Shown piece by piece: positions 22,845-35,261 of a DNA stretch of 64,000 bases. The stretch spans positions 5,695,501 to 5,759,500 of the forward strand of contig CM053143.1 in assembly GCA_028571685.1 (NCBI GenBank), given 5' to 3'. Position 1 is the stretch's first letter. Each line of letters opens with the position of its first letter. The position numbers and the translations under genes are program-made. The notes under the pieces are model-generated. The model was not told the DNA's origin. It worked only from the letters and a program-made list of their open reading frames with translations, and did no database searches. This DNA comes from Heterohyrax brucei (taxonomy: Eukaryota > Chordata > Mammalia > Hyracoidea > Procaviidae).

Positions 22845-22990
22845 ATATCATACATCATCTTATCTGGCCTTCAGACAAGTTAAAGATTTCTCCATTTTAG
22901 AGATTACACAATAAAGAAATACTGCCAGCCAGAGGTCACAGAGCCAGTCTATCAGCAGCTCTACATCCTGTCACAGGCCCTCCCAGTCCC
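22845..22990 (-). mobile_element. MIR SINE, antisense, eroded
   Basis: 'tccattttagagattacaca' then 'ccagaggtcacagagccag'. Confidence 0.55.
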
Positions 22991-23317
22991 AGGAAGTTCA
23001 ACAGATTCACGCTCAGAGCTACTGGCTCTCCCTACATAAACTGGTGTTACCTGCTCTACACACGTTCCTCAGTGTATACCAACAACTTGTGGACCAATAA
23101 GTAGATGTAAAGAATTTAAAGGTATAGAAAATTAGGCTCAACCCAAGACTTTACCTAGAAACTGTTTTTATTTGCAGCACATGGTGCAGAGCCATAAACA
23201 TCGCAAGCACCCATATATATTTGTTTAACTGAATTGATTTGATTCTTAGCTTAAGTTACCTCTCTACTCCCTGGGCATTCTCTCCCTTCATCATCTCCAC
23301 GTTTCTGGTAACTCTAT

Positions 23318-23580
23318 TTCCTTTTTTTTGTTATTATTATTATTTATTGTGAGTGAGTGAAAGTGTAAAATCCGATTTAAATTCGCATGCCCGCCTATGT
23401 GCAGCTCCTTCTGCTCTCCTTGTCTGGTGACAGCACATTCCTCCTTTTTGTTCTCTCCAGGTCATATCCTCTTAACAGCCTTCTGTCCCTTCTTCACCTT
23501 CTCCACTCCCCTCTAGTACATTGCAATCAAATAATCTTGTTCCGCTCAATTCTGCAGCTTCACCCATCACCGTGATCAGA
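23318..23580 (-). mobile_element. L1 3'UTR, antisense, 5'-truncated
   Basis: Begins with a T-run and TTA repeats (23318-23345), then 'tgagtgagtgaaagtgtaaa', 'tcgcatgcccgcctatgtgc', 'ttgtctggtgacagcacatt': the reversed 3'UTR end. Confidence 0.85.
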
Positions 23581-23675
23581 ATACCAAGAGGCTGTTGTTG
23601 AAACCAAACACTCTTCCCTTCTTTGGAGACAAGCAGGAATAAGCTGAGAATATTTAGAATTTAGGTTTGCTCTCT

Positions 23676-23826
23676 GTCATATGCAAGTCAATTCCAACTC
23701 ATATTGACCCTATAGGACAGAGTAAAACTGCCCCACAGAGTTCCCAAGAAGCACCTGGCAGATTTGAACTGCCACCCTTCTTGTGAGCAGCTGTAGCACT
23801 TAACTGCTATGACACTAGTGTTTCCA
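23676..23826 (-). mobile_element. AfroSINE, short type, antisense
   Basis: 'catatgcaagtcaattccaa', then 'gaccctataggacagagtaa', then 'gtagcacttaactgctatga'. Confidence 0.92.
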
Positions 23827-24207
23827 AAATACATAAATTTAAAGGGGGGAAAAAAGACAATGTAAAATGAAGCTTCCTGTTATTTGTGTTAAAAAATTAC
23901 TATTTTCTTATTAAAAAGTTGTATTTTATATTAATTTGGATATTTTATTTTTTGTTAAACAGATTCATTTTATAATCATTTCTAAAATATGTAAGTTAAT
24001 TGGAGACACCCTGTTTCTTAAGTCTCGTGTAATAATGCTATCTTAAAATATTCACTGCCCTCAGAAACAGTCTAACTGTTCCTTGGAAAGAACCCTCAGA
24101 ATTTTTCACTGTGCCACATGAAGCCCCCGCAGTTCACAGTGAGCCGTGCGTGTTCCTTTCTCCACTTGTCTGTCCCGGTCATTGATGCCCAGCTTCTCAC
24201 TCCACTT

Positions 24208-24372
24208 GGAAACCCTGGTGAGGCACAGTGTTTTTAAGTGATGGCTGCTAATCAAAAGGTTGCGGTTCAAATCTATCAGGAGCTCACTGGAAAATCTGTG
24301 GAGCACTCTGCTTGTCCTATAGAGTCACTGTGACTCAGAATTGACTCCATGGCAGTGAGGTTAGTTAGCTAG
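24208..24372 (+). mobile_element. AfroSINE, short type
   Basis: 'ttggaaaccctggtgaggca', 'taatcaaaaggttgcggttc', 'gactcagaattgactccatg', then 'ggcagtgaggttagttagct'. Confidence 0.93.
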
Positions 24373-25319
24373 TTAGTTTTGTCTTTCATCCCACATTGCC
24401 CCAGGAATTCAAGTTTCCATTCTGTAAAGTAGAACAACACAGCTCTTTCTGCTTAGCCTCGGTTTTCAAATTCATTCCCTGGTCTACCATTAGGCAAGGT
24501 ATTCAGCTAAACCAAAAGGTCTTCCCTATTATGAGCTATAGCAAAGGCCAGGTGATAACCTAGATACTCTTATAAGCAGAATTCACCCTTTTTAGAAAGC
24601 AGTTGAGATTTTTTAGAAGACTGACTATGCACTTGAACTGAAAGGCCATAAAATTCTATGAACTTCCATTGATTAGAACATGTAGTTATGATGTTATCTC
24701 CTAATAATCTTTTAGTTCTAATTTGTTAAATAATAATAGTGTTAAGTTTCATTTTCTGCCTCCAGCAATCTAATTGTCAAGTGAATTGCTGCCTAGTTAT
24801 ACATTTCCTCTTAATGTTTCTCAAGTATCTTTTTAATTTCAGTTTCATGCAGTTAGATTTTTTTAATTAGAAGATAACTTATAAAGTACAGTGCTTCATT
24901 TTCTAGATATCAAGAAACTAAGGCCATAGCTGCACTCACTGATTATTCTTTATTCTATTATTCTATTTATTCTATTATTCTATTTTCACTTTTGCAAATG
25001 AGTCTCTAAATTTCATAGAGAGGATAAGAAGGGCAAGAAATATCAGAATGGTGAAAAATCACCTTAAAATAGAAAAGAGTCTGGAGTTATTAACACAAGT
25101 TCATTATACACAAAACTACAAGCCTCAAAAATTAAGATCTTGCCTCACACTATGCTAACATAATCATTTGTCAAATATCTACCTGGTAACAAAATAGAAT
25201 CTTTCTCAGAACCAAGCAGAGTATGAGATAGGGAGAGAAGGTTCTGATCACATCACCACAAATCCATGTTCAAAGTCAGGCCCCAAAGGAGCTCGCGTTC
25301 TCAGAACAGGTAAGATCCA
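24373..25319. other. Intronic sequence with a TTCTATTA minirepeat
   Basis: 24944-24986 holds five TTCTATT-like units. The rest is unremarkable. Confidence 0.6.
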
Positions 25320-25586
25320 GTGGATTGCTCACTATTTACATTCTGTCTTCAACTACTGCTCCTACCCTGTTCCCAAGCAACGAAATTGTCTCTGAAGATG
25401 CAACCCTTTCTATCACATGCTATACAGATAATTAATCTGACCTTGGAGCCACCCACTCTAAAGGAGGTGGTCTCTATGTGCTATAGGTTGAAAAATGAGA
25501 CTGGTGATTGCTATAAAGCTATACAAGAAAGCTGCAAAGAAGAAAACTTTGCCAACTTTCTGAGAAAAAGTTGTAAATTCTCCTAG
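25320..25586 (+). other. 88-codon ORF with secretory-type N-terminus, unassigned
   Basis: The ORF begins MDCSLFTFCLQLLLLPCSQA, a good signal-peptide shape (hydrophobic residues 5-16, small residues at 18-20). It then has four further cysteines and two N-glycosylation sequons (NLT, NET) and ends KSCKFS. Size and pattern recall a small cytokine, but I could not match any family. No polyA tract or TSD marks it as a retrocopy. Most likely chance; listed because composition is unlike the other short ORFs here. Confidence 0.2.
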
Positions 25587-25807
25587 TACCTCAGACACTT
25601 CAGTTTCCAAATAGATACTGTCTTTTCTCTAAAGCTTCCTACAGCACAGGTGATATTATCTATGCACTTAATCTCTCCCATAACTCCTCTGTCTTTGCAA
25701 AAAGAAGATTACCATCTCTTCTGTCTTTCTGCCTGTGCTGGGGCTGGTGCCAGAGAAATGAGGTAGAGGTGAGACAGTCTGTGCTCAGGTAAAGTGCAGT
25801 CACCCTA

Positions 25808-25998
25808 AAAAATCCTGTTGCTGTCAGGTCAATTCCAACTCACAGCGACCCCATTACGTCAGAATAAAACTGTGCACATCAGGTTTTCAACGGATGGTTT
25901 TTCTAAAGTATATTACCAGGCCTTTCTTCCAGGTTGCCTGTAGATTGGCTCAAACATCTAAACAAGTACTTTAACTGTTTAAATCGGCCAAGGACTCC
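25808..25998 (-). mobile_element. AfroSINE, long type, antisense
   Basis: 'cctgttgctgtcaggtcaat', 'tattaccaggcctttcttcc', then a degraded head 'tttaactgtttaaatcggcc'. Confidence 0.9.
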
Positions 25999-27529
25999 TG
26001 GAGTCCCCGTAAAAGTGCTTTTTCCTTCTCTTTGCCACTCTCTGCATGCTCAGTTTCCTCAGATGGAAGTGACATGTTTCCCACATCTATGGCAGTTGAA
26101 AGAACACTTACAGAGATAATGCAGTGCACCTTAATTATTGTATTAGGCTATCCAGAGTATGAACAATTCATGATTGGCACAAATTAAGCCATCATGGAAA
26201 TAAATGGTTAGTATGATGGTCTGAATTCCTATTTATCATGTGAGGCAAGGCTGTCTTTACATTTTTGGTTCTGGGCATTAAGATGGACTGGATATGCGAA
26301 CATGAACTGATTCTCAGGCGCTTTCCCACCTCCGTTAGGATCTGCTATGTGTTCATTCTCCCTTTCTTCCCTCAAGTGTTTTCTCTTTCGTGTCAAGTGG
26401 AGTCTCAGCAGCATCTCCTTTCCTGTCCTCCCAGTGCCCCAAGTACAGGTTTCCAATTCAAGTAAACTAGCCCTTCTTTCTTCTGTAGCACTTGGTATCT
26501 CCTTGTCTTAACCATTCTCTCTGTTCTTACAATCACCATATCCACCAAAACACACACACGAAAAGGAGCTTTCCTCTCTTTAGGTTCCAAACCTGGCAAC
26601 CAGAGTTCTTAATTCTACCCACTTCTGCTTTCTCATACATCTTCCTCATGAATTAGTACTAACGGAGAGGGTAGTTGCTTATTAAACATGTCAAGTGAAT
26701 AAGGGAGGATAGTTGCCTATTACACACGTCATATGAAATTATTGATGCCCATCCCCTTTTGCGCAGTTACCTAAATTCATGGATGTTTGGGGCAGATTTT
26801 TTCAGTATTAGTGAAGTGTTTCAATAGTCGATCCTTATAATGAAATGAAGTTGTAACCCTCATAATAAAATGAAGTTGAGGCTACTGTGACTGCAAACAT
26901 TTTAAACAAATATTACTTTGTATATCCAAAATTGAAGCACTTTAGAAAATGCATGTAAGTCGACAAATTTTGAACAAGACTTGTATGTGTCTGAATCTAC
27001 TGAGAGAAATCAGAGATAGGCCACTCTGTAAAGCTTTTCTGGAAGCTCTCACCCAGGCTGCACACTGCTGGTATAAATCAGTGCAAACAACTGAAGCAGT
27101 TTTGGGGTGTATCAGACAGACCACCGGCTCTTGAGACAGAGCACAATTTGCTCAGTCATTTCACTCACCCATAAAGCTTGTAATCCTTATCTTTCCTTTT
27201 TTTTTCTCTTGTTGTTCACCCTAAACTTTTGATATTTTACTAGGTTTTTCCCAGAGCTGGCAAGAAATGTTTGACCCATTTTCAGTGGTTCAGAAGATCT
27301 GTCATTTTAACCTTCCTAGTGGTGGTTAATTTATTGGCAATGACAAAAATATCCCATTATTTATAAACGTTTCTACTTTCTCACACATTTGAAACTTAGA
27401 AAAGACATCATCCATCACATTTTCTGCTAGCTTCTCTGAACCTCATTTAACCTCCCACTTTATATTAAGATCCAGAGAGGTGGCTGGTTTGGCTAAGTTA
27501 AATTTAGATTTTTATTTCTACCCTTCCAG
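25999..27529. other. Intronic sequence with two small imperfect tandem duplications
   Basis: 26664-26700 repeats at 26703-26739 (period 39), and 26833-26856 repeats at 26858-26881 (period 25). No gene or named repeat recognised; ORFs of 60-75 codons lack domains. Confidence 0.6.
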
Positions 27530-27668
27530 TTGGAGCCCTGGAGGCATAGCAGTTAAGAGTTCAGCTGCTAACCAAAAGGCTGGCAGTTTGAATCCATCAG
27601 ATGCATCATGGAACCTCTATCAGGCAGCTCTGTGAGTCGACAGCCACTCCACAGCAACAGAGTTTTGG
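27530..27668 (+). mobile_element. AfroSINE, short type, internal deletion
   Basis: 'agccctggaggcatagcagt', 'ggctggcagtttgaatccat', 'gtgagtcgacagccactcca'. The stretch 'tctgtcctatagggtcgcta' normally between body and tail is missing. Confidence 0.9.
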
Positions 27669-28187
27669 AACTGTGGTCCTTACCTCTGATTTTGCAAGCT
27701 TCCGGCACAATTTAAGCTCCTGGTAAAGAATGTTTTTTTGTTTGTTGAATTCTAATAACTTTCCTCAATAATCAACCATCCCATCTCCAATATTGACTTG
27801 AAATAGTGTGGAAGATTATTTGTCCATTAAATCCATTTTAATGGGGGAAAAATATTCCATTCTTTTTGTGGTACCACTGACTCATGGAATCTTTTTTCAA
27901 AGTTTCTTTTCTAGTACATCCTCATAGTCCATTATAGCTAAAGAGAGAGTCACACGAAGAATTAAATACACTTGTTCTTTCCCTCTGCATACAAGACTGA
28001 CATGCATGAATAGACAGCAGACACAGCCATTACAAAAAAAAATGTGAACAGATGGCTCAAGGCCCCATTATTTTAGCAATTATTATATCCTCCCAACATT
28101 TTGCCTATCATACTGTTACAATAAATAACTGAATAGATAAATGAAGAATAAGTGACTGTGCTACAGATCAGTAAACATGAAAATTAA
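27669..28187. other. Intronic sequence, nothing recognised
   Basis: AT-rich unique DNA. Confidence 0.5.
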
Positions 28188-28888
28188 GAGGGCTCTCTGC
28201 ATCCCACATTGGTGAGTGGCCAGTCTTAAAAGCTGCCAAGCTGCCATCCGAGGGCACAGCAAATGGTCCCAACTCAGCAGCAACCGATGCTCACTGAGGA
28301 CCAAAATGACACGGGGTAAAGACAACCCAGAAGACAGAGAGACCCACAACAGTGGGTGCCTACGTCGACTTGGGACCGGAAGAACCGGATGGTGCCCGGC
28401 CACCACCAGTGATAGCCGCGATGGAGCTCACTAAGTTGAGTCTCACTGGCAACACAAGAATAAAAAGGGGTACACCCTGAGATCCCCACTAAAAGACCTC
28501 AATTGATAGTCCAGGGGCTTCAAGATTCCCCTGAGAGCATGGCCCCTGGCCCTGATGCTGCCCTTGCCCATAAATCATAATGAAGATCCATTCTTCGGAC
28601 ACAAATGGATTGGACTTGGCGATGCAGAGTGACCGTATGTTGGATGCACTTTATGGTTCTATGCATCTGTAGGATATCATCCTGCTGACCTCTGGCTTGA
28701 GGAAGGAGAGTGGGTGGAGAGAAGGAGAAAGCAGACTGTCGGGAGGATGAGACATGTATGGAGCAGAGAGGAATAGTGTGCTGTCACCGGGCAGGGAAAG
28801 CAGTGGAAGCTGCATATAGGTGGGCATGTAAATTTATATGGGAATGTACATTTTCACTCAGTCATAATAAGAAAAAATGACCAAAAAA
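28188..28888 (+). mobile_element. LINE-1 3'UTR, 5'-truncated
   Basis: 'gcatcccacattggtgagtg' to 'cactcagtcataataagaaa' and an A-rich tail. It keeps many CpGs (ctacgtcgacttgggaccgg near 28361-28380), so it is younger than the copies at 1 and 21.7 kb. Short ORFs on both strands are by-products. Confidence 0.9.
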
Positions 28889-29767
28889 AGGCAGAATATT
28901 GAGGGAGAATTACAGAAGGAACGATACTAAGTGGTGCTGAAAATACAGAAAAGCTGGAGGGCAGGTAGCAAGCCCTTAGAAGTGAAAGAAGAATTCAGTG
29001 AGATCACCCAGTAGTTCATCATACAGAGGCAAGGTAAGGAACAAACCAGGACACATGTGCTGCTAATGGTACCAGTATACCAAGCCAAGTGCCTTCCAGA
29101 ATAACATTTTAAAAAAACTTATCCAGAAGAAAGGTATTAATCTTTGTCCATACTTCCAAAAAAGAATGATGTCCCATTAAACAAACATAATCTACACAAT
29201 TCATATTCAAGTTTCATGTCCTCTCCTCTATCACTCTTCAATCTTCAAGAGCATTTTGCTAATTTCAGCCAGATTTCTCCTCCTTGGTGCAAGCCATCTG
29301 GACTAACCATCTGACCTCTCACTTCTCTCTATTACCCAGCCCCAACTCCTGATGACCCAACACCACTTCTTCCGCACAGAGGTTCTTGGGCACGAAGTTG
29401 GTTTTGTACCAGAATGATTTTTGTGTAAGATGCGCGGAAGTGAAATTTAATATTTCTGTAACTGAATGTAGAGGTCATGGTTCCTACAAACAAAATTATA
29501 AGAAATTTCAATATGCTAATTCAGAGTAGCTTGGTTCCAAAATTTAATAACTTTCACTTTAAAATATAATCTTAACCCCTTAAGAATTTTTACCCCATCC
29601 ATACTCATCCCCTTTTGCCTAATAAATCCCAGGTTCAGGGGCATCTTCAGAAACATTAAAGTGGCAAGGGGAGAATGGAACAGGTAGGAAGAGGAACATC
29701 TTCAGTAACTTTGCCAATCTGTTGTGTGTTTTAATTCATCTCATTGGATTTTGGCGTCAGTGATCTC
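28889..29767. other. Intronic sequence, nothing secure
   Basis: 29215-29390 is pyrimidine-biased and might be an old L2-type fragment; no landmark recognised. Confidence 0.4.
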
Positions 29768-30715
29768 TTAGTTTCCTCAGGCTTTTGTAACGAAGTACCA
29801 CAAAGTGGGTGGCTTAAGACCTCAGAAATGTATTGTCTCAGAGTTCTAGAGGCTGTAAACCTGAATTCAAGTATCAGTAAGGCCGTGTTTTCTCTGAAGG
29901 CTCCAGGGGAAAACACTTTCTTAGCTTTTCCTATTTTCTGATGGTTCCTGGCAATCTTTGGAGTTCCTTAGCTTGTAGGTGCATCACTCCAATCTCTGCC
30001 TTCATCTTCACGTGGCCATCTTTTCTCTGTGTCTCTCTGAGCCTATTCTCTTTTTATAAAGACACCGGTCGTATAGGAATAGGAACCACCTGTCTTAGTC
30101 ACCTACTGTAACAGAAATATCTCAGGTAAAAAGTTTTAACAAAGAGAAATTTTTCTGTCACAGTCTAGTAGGCTACAAGTCTAAAGTCAGAGCATCAGCT
30201 CCAGGTGAAGGCTTTCTCTGCTGTCTCTGGAGGAAGGTCCTTGTTGTCAAACTTCCTGTGGACTGGAAGCTTCTGAGGCAAGGGGACCCTCAATCTTTTC
30301 TAAAGCATGTATTCTGCTATCAACACTACTTTCTTAGTGTTATGAGGTCCCCCCAAATTTCTCTGCTAGCTTTTATATTTTATATCTCAAAGGTTAGTGA
30401 TAAAATCTTACACTCAGTCCTGCCCCACCAACACAACCACCACACATTCTCCCTCATTAACATCATGGGGGGAGGGCTTACAGCATACAGGAATATCACA
30501 CAACATCAGAAATTGTAGCCTAAGCAAATCGTTACATACAGTTTTGGGGAGACACAAATCAATCCACAATATCACCCTACTCCAATATTACCTTATTAAC
30601 ACACCAGTTAACTGATAAGGTCTTCAAAAACCCTATTGACAAAGAAGGTCACATTCAAGAGTTAGGAAGAGGTGTTAAGACTACAGCATATCATTATGGG
30701 AGTCACAATTCAACC
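29768..30715 (+). mobile_element. ERVL-type (MLT2-like) solo LTR, split by a second LTR
   Basis: 29768-30090 ('ttagtttcctcaggcttttg', 'tagcttgtaggtgcatcact', 'cttcatcttcacgtggccat') and about 30571-30715 ('tcaccctactccaatattac', 'aaggtcacattcaagagtta', 'gagtcacaattcaaccctta') together give the order of an ERVL-type LTR. The break sits in the 'ccaccctactccaa' motif. No internal viral sequence. The exact family name is uncertain. Confidence 0.7.
30091..30570 (+). mobile_element. Younger LTR nested in the MLT2-like LTR
   Basis: Starts 'tgtcttagtcacctactgta' and ends near 'ggggagacacaaatcaatcc' plus 'acaat'. Flanks 'accacc' (30085-30090) and 'atcacc' (30571-30576) look like a target duplication with one change. 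A relative is at 48714-49225. Solo; no coding region. Confidence 0.7.
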
Positions 30716-31079
30716 CTTAACAAGCACCTACTGAAGCATTTAATCGTCTTCCATATTTTCCAGCTTCCAGGTCCAAATACTCCATATCCATCTCACACAA
30801 ACAACATGCCTCTTGAAACTGACAGCCTGCTTATAGCTAGCCTTCTCAGGAGAGAGAAGAAATCCTCAAACACCCTTTGCCCCTGTCTGGAGGCGAGAGA
30901 GATGTGGAGATGGCTTGTGCTCTATCCCTAGGTTACTGTTCTGCCTTGGATACCAGGTTATCTGTCTCGTATGACTCAGGGCAGGTGCCCTCTCCTTGGG
31001 TTGCATGGTTAAATGTGAGACAAGAATCATCTCTGCTTGGGCATAAATGCTCTGTAATACTTACTGAACAGCTGATGAG

Positions 31080-31215
31080 TTAAATCCACCCAAAGATACC
31101 TTGGGAAAAAAGCCTGGCGATCTGCTTCTAAAGGATCACAGCCATGAAAACCACATGGAGTAGTTCTATTCTGCACACATTGGGTTGCTATGAGTCAGAA
31201 TCTACTCAACAAACT
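31080..31215 (+). mobile_element. AfroSINE, long type, 5'-truncated
   Basis: 'taaatccacccaaagatacc', 'agcctggcgatctgcttcta', 'ttgctatgagtcagaatcta'. Confidence 0.88.
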
Positions 31216-32598
31216 GTTCGTTTGAGACAGTCTGCCAAACTCTCTTCCCCTAAGGGGTTTCAGATCTTAAGGAAGCAGGATGCTGTATTCTCGTACTTAA
31301 CTTTCACCACTTTCAGGGGAACTGCTTTTAGGGTGTTACATGTTCTTAACTCTCCCTAAGTATTGTGGAAAGACTCCACACTCTGTATCACTCAGTGCTG
31401 GTCTTAATATTCAAAGCCAAGGTGGTAGAATTTTTGTGAATAAGTAAGGAAAAGAAAAAGAAATTCTCTATCTCAAGCACCTGCTTTGTAGCTGAATGCT
31501 GTATGGCTTTAAGTTTTGAAATTCAAATTCTACCAAAGGTAGGAATTTGACCCGTCTGGAAAAGCCTTTTGTGTCTCTTACCCTTCTTGGATATTAAAGT
31601 ACATTCTAGTTGCCTGGTTTTAGTGGCGGATGCTTAAAAAGAAATAACCAAGAAAGCAGTGTGTTTGGATATATCAAAAAACACAGAGCATTTGTTAAAC
31701 AAGAATTATGAACACAAAAGCATAGTTACAGTGAAATACCTTAGCAAAGTACGCAATCTTTAGGAATTTAGAAAGCATATAATATCAGATACTTCATTGT
31801 ATTTCTCAGCAGTGTTATGTGGACAAAGATGAGTGTCCTCACTTTCAGGAAACTACGTAGGAGAACCAGGATTTTCAAGACTTACATAGTGGTGGGTATA
31901 GGATGTACCCTTTTTCAAAAGAGTATATCCATTGTTCAGCTTTTAAGTCACTAAAAATGTACTCATCCTATTTAAATTCTAACTCAAGTATCCTTGGGTA
32001 TTTCCCACTCTTCCACTTTGTTACACAAACTGATTCCATTTCTTTCATTTATACTTATGTGTAATTTTCATTTTTAATCTTTTTTCTACATTTTACTATG
32101 TTTTCTCTTTTTGTTTTTCTAACCAACACTAATCACAATATTATAGAAGAAAACACCAGAACTGAAAGTGTTATCCCAAATGTAAACAATCAAAAATTAT
32201 GGGGTTTATCTACTAACTTTCTTCCACAAATTCTTTCTGATAGAGCATCTAAAACAACAGAGCCAGAGCTAAGTACTAGGAAGAAGCAGGAAGTAGTTTG
32301 ACACTGATACTGTCACCTCACCCAGAAGTTATACACCATCACAAGCACTCCTCTCTACTTAGCGCCCCAAGAACCAATATTATTTTAAATTTAATCTGGG
32401 GAAACTGTTGACATTTTTAACACAATTTATCATACACTATATCCAGTGCACTTAGATACATAAAATATACTAGACCTAAGTTATTATAGTGTGGGCATTA
32501 ATATGAATTATTTGTCTCATTATAATTAGTTAAATTGTTGACATGCCGGTTCAATGATAAATAATTTTAAGTGTTGTCTAATTAAATCTACACATGAA
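31216..32598. other. Intronic sequence, nothing recognised
   Basis: Unique AT-rich DNA, ORFs under 70 codons. Confidence 0.5.
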
Positions 32599-32599
32599 C

Positions 32600-32840
32600 C
32601 CAGAAGAGTAGAAGGACCCTTACTGTCCCAGATGAGAGACTAAGTTTCAGAGAGATTTAGAAATTTACCAAGAATCCCTGCTCCTAAATTCTGAACCCAG
32701 CACTTGAACTCACATTTATCTGATTCCCAAGTCTGAGTTCTTTCCACTCATCATACAAACACCAGAATGGTAACAAGCTGTCATGTATATTATCTCTCAT
32801 TTTTAGGACAACTACTCTAATTCCCATCTACAGATGAGGA
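32600..32840 (-). mobile_element. Two adjacent MIR fragments, antisense
   Basis: 32600-32725 ('ccagatgagagactaagttt', 'cccagcacttgaactcacat') and 32765-32840 ('tattatctctcatttttagg', 'ctacagatgaggaaactgac'). Confidence 0.6.
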
Positions 32841-32929
32841 AACTGACCAAGCAGGCTGAATTCAGTTCAAATCTACCACTGTGCTTGGCAGGGAAAGGGG
32901 AGGAAAAGTACTGCATATGCAACTCCACA

Positions 32930-33088
32930 GAGCAAGGGCAGAGAAGAGCAGGGTTAGCAAAAGATGAGAGAAGAGTCAGGCTGAAGAAAATACTTCAAGT
33001 TAGAGAGGTTTGTGATAACCAGATTCTGAAGGTTTTTGTAGGCCAACTCAAGCATTTGGACTGTACTCTACACGTGGTATAAATAGAG
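32930..33088 (+). mobile_element. Old mammal-wide repeat, 3' part, unnamed
   Basis: 'ttgtaggccaactcaagcat' then 'ttggactgtactctac' fits the '...ttgtaggccatggtaaggagtttgg' landmark of a widespread ancient repeat I cannot name from memory. Related sequence is at 35645-36150. Confidence 0.4.
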
Positions 33089-33107
33089 ATTTTATAAGAA
33101 ATGATAT

Positions 33108-33310
33108 GAGTGCCAGCTGCAATAGAGTTGACTCTGAATCTTGGTAACTCAGAGTAGAATTGTGTTCCATGGGATTTCCAATGGATGGCTTTTCAGAAGT
33201 AGATCATCAGACCATTATTCCAAGGAGCCTCTGGTGGACTCAAACCTCCAATCTTTCCGTTAATAGCTGCTGAATACATTAACTGTTGGCATTACCCAGA
33301 GACTCAGAGA
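33108..33310 (-). mobile_element. AfroSINE, long type, antisense
   Basis: 'gccagctgcaatagagttga', 'agaattgtgttccatgggat', 'cagaagtagatcatcagacc', 'ttaactgttggcattaccca'. Confidence 0.9.
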
Positions 33311-34951
33311 CTCCGTGGAAAGACGTAGGGAGACGTACTATTCAGGAAGAAACTATACCAACTATACCAAGAACAGACTAGGCTGTGAGAACTTCAAAGT
33401 CACCCCTAAGAAGGTGTGGCCCATTATTCACACTCAGACCATTGCACCTGAGTCAGTAAGGACAAAGAAGTAATAGCCAAGTCAAACAAGTTTCTGGTTT
33501 TGCATTATTTTCCTAAAAACTTAATCCAAATTTAGTGTATTTTCTCTCTGGCTAGTTCCCGTAAAATACACAAAAATTATGTGCAGAATAAAATACACTG
33601 TACTGCAAACGTCCAACTATTGTCTCATCCCCAAAAGACTTCTTGTGATTTGCTTTGTGTCTGGATTTCCCATGCTTCTTATTTTTCTTCTGTTATTTAT
33701 TATCTCTCTCACTGTTTTCCATAATTGCTTAGCAGGTCGTTGAATCCAGTTTTCAACAGCAGAGAAAACATTGTTAACAAAGGTATCTAAAATAATGGAT
33801 AATAGGTGGTCAGAGTGTTTATATTGCAGTTATTTGAATCAAATGGAATGTACTGACTATCTAGAAGTACAATCAGTTCTCAATAAGTAACTTTGTAACC
33901 CAAGGCTGTTACTGAAAGTATCAGTCAACAAACAGGAGATTTATTCAGCAGCAGTTAACCTCACAGCAGTGAATTAAACATTCAATAAAAAATTATTTAA
34001 AACATTATGTTCCCAGGGTCAAGGCCTAGTGTCTATATGAATATAATTTTATTCTCTCTGTTTTAACATGTTTGCTTTTTAATAATGCATAGTGCTACCC
34101 ATGATATATTTAACGCACATCATTGTCTGGTCTCACTTGGACTTTCTTACATGACAAGCACAATAAAAGAAGGATGAAACATTGCTATAAGTTTAAAAGA
34201 CACTAGTGGAAATGTTTCACAGATACCCTCACCTACGTTTTTAATTTTCCTTTCAGAATCCTTGGAAAGATATTTACAAAGATAACTTTCCCAGAATGTC
34301 TTTAAAATAAGAATACATTTTATCATTGTTGCAGGTAATTACTGATGAAAATATTGAATTAAAAGACATGCATGACTCAAAATGAGCTCTTTTTGCCAGC
34401 ACAGCACACATTATGTAAAAATTATTGCTAGTAATTTCTAACATAAGTAGAAATGTTATAACAGGTCACAGAAAACAGAAAAATATATTCAATACAGTTA
34501 GGAAAAGACAGTGATTCAGTTTCACTTAGACTAAGTCATTTTTTTCCACAGGATAAGCTATTTTGGGTATAAATTAAATGCAATTAAATGCATATTTGGA
34601 AACTATATAAACATGGGCCAGGACACTGAATAGATTTTGAGATTTTTCCCATTGGTGTCCTAAACGGAGTTTACCTGGTGAGCTGAAAGTATTCTGTATA
34701 TATGGAAGACACAACAGACTGTTTACTACTTCCCAGAAATAATGACTTCATGAATATTGGTCAATATTCTGAAATCTAACCAATTTATGAAAATAAATTT
34801 TGTTCACTTGATGAATACAGGAATATATTCTAGAATCTAAACCAAAAATCCAAGCTGTCTTTAGGGTTTTCATGATAATTTGATAATGAACTGTAAGTGT
34901 AATCTGGTGTCATTCCCAGCACTAGTTTTACTGCAGAACCAGTGCCAGTTT
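33311..34951. other. Intronic sequence, nothing recognised
   Basis: AT-rich unique DNA without notable ORFs. Confidence 0.5.
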
Positions 34952-35101
34952 AAGAGTCCTAGCGGCAAAGTGGTTAAGTGTTCAGCTGCTGACCAAAACA
35001 TTGGCCCTTCAAATTCAACAGCCACTCCTTGGGAACTCTACAGGTCAGTCCTACCGCATCTATGGGTCAGATTTGACTCAGTGGCAATGTGTTTGGTTTT
35101 G
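34952..35101 (+). mobile_element. AfroSINE, short type
   Basis: 'gagtcctagcggcaaagtgg', 'ttcagctgctgaccaaaaca', 'actccttgggaactctacag', 'ggcaatgtgtttggttttga'. Confidence 0.92.
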
Positions 35102-35261
35102 AGGGAGTGGTGCTAACTTAAAATATTTTCCTTTTTGTCTCTTTCTTTAACTATTTTATCCTTTTGTCTTTTTCTCCCCTTTCCCTAAAAAAAAAAAAAA
35201 AATAAGGCTTCTTAGTACAGTGGTTCCATACGCAAAATATGTGGTGCCTGGAGTGCCTAGG

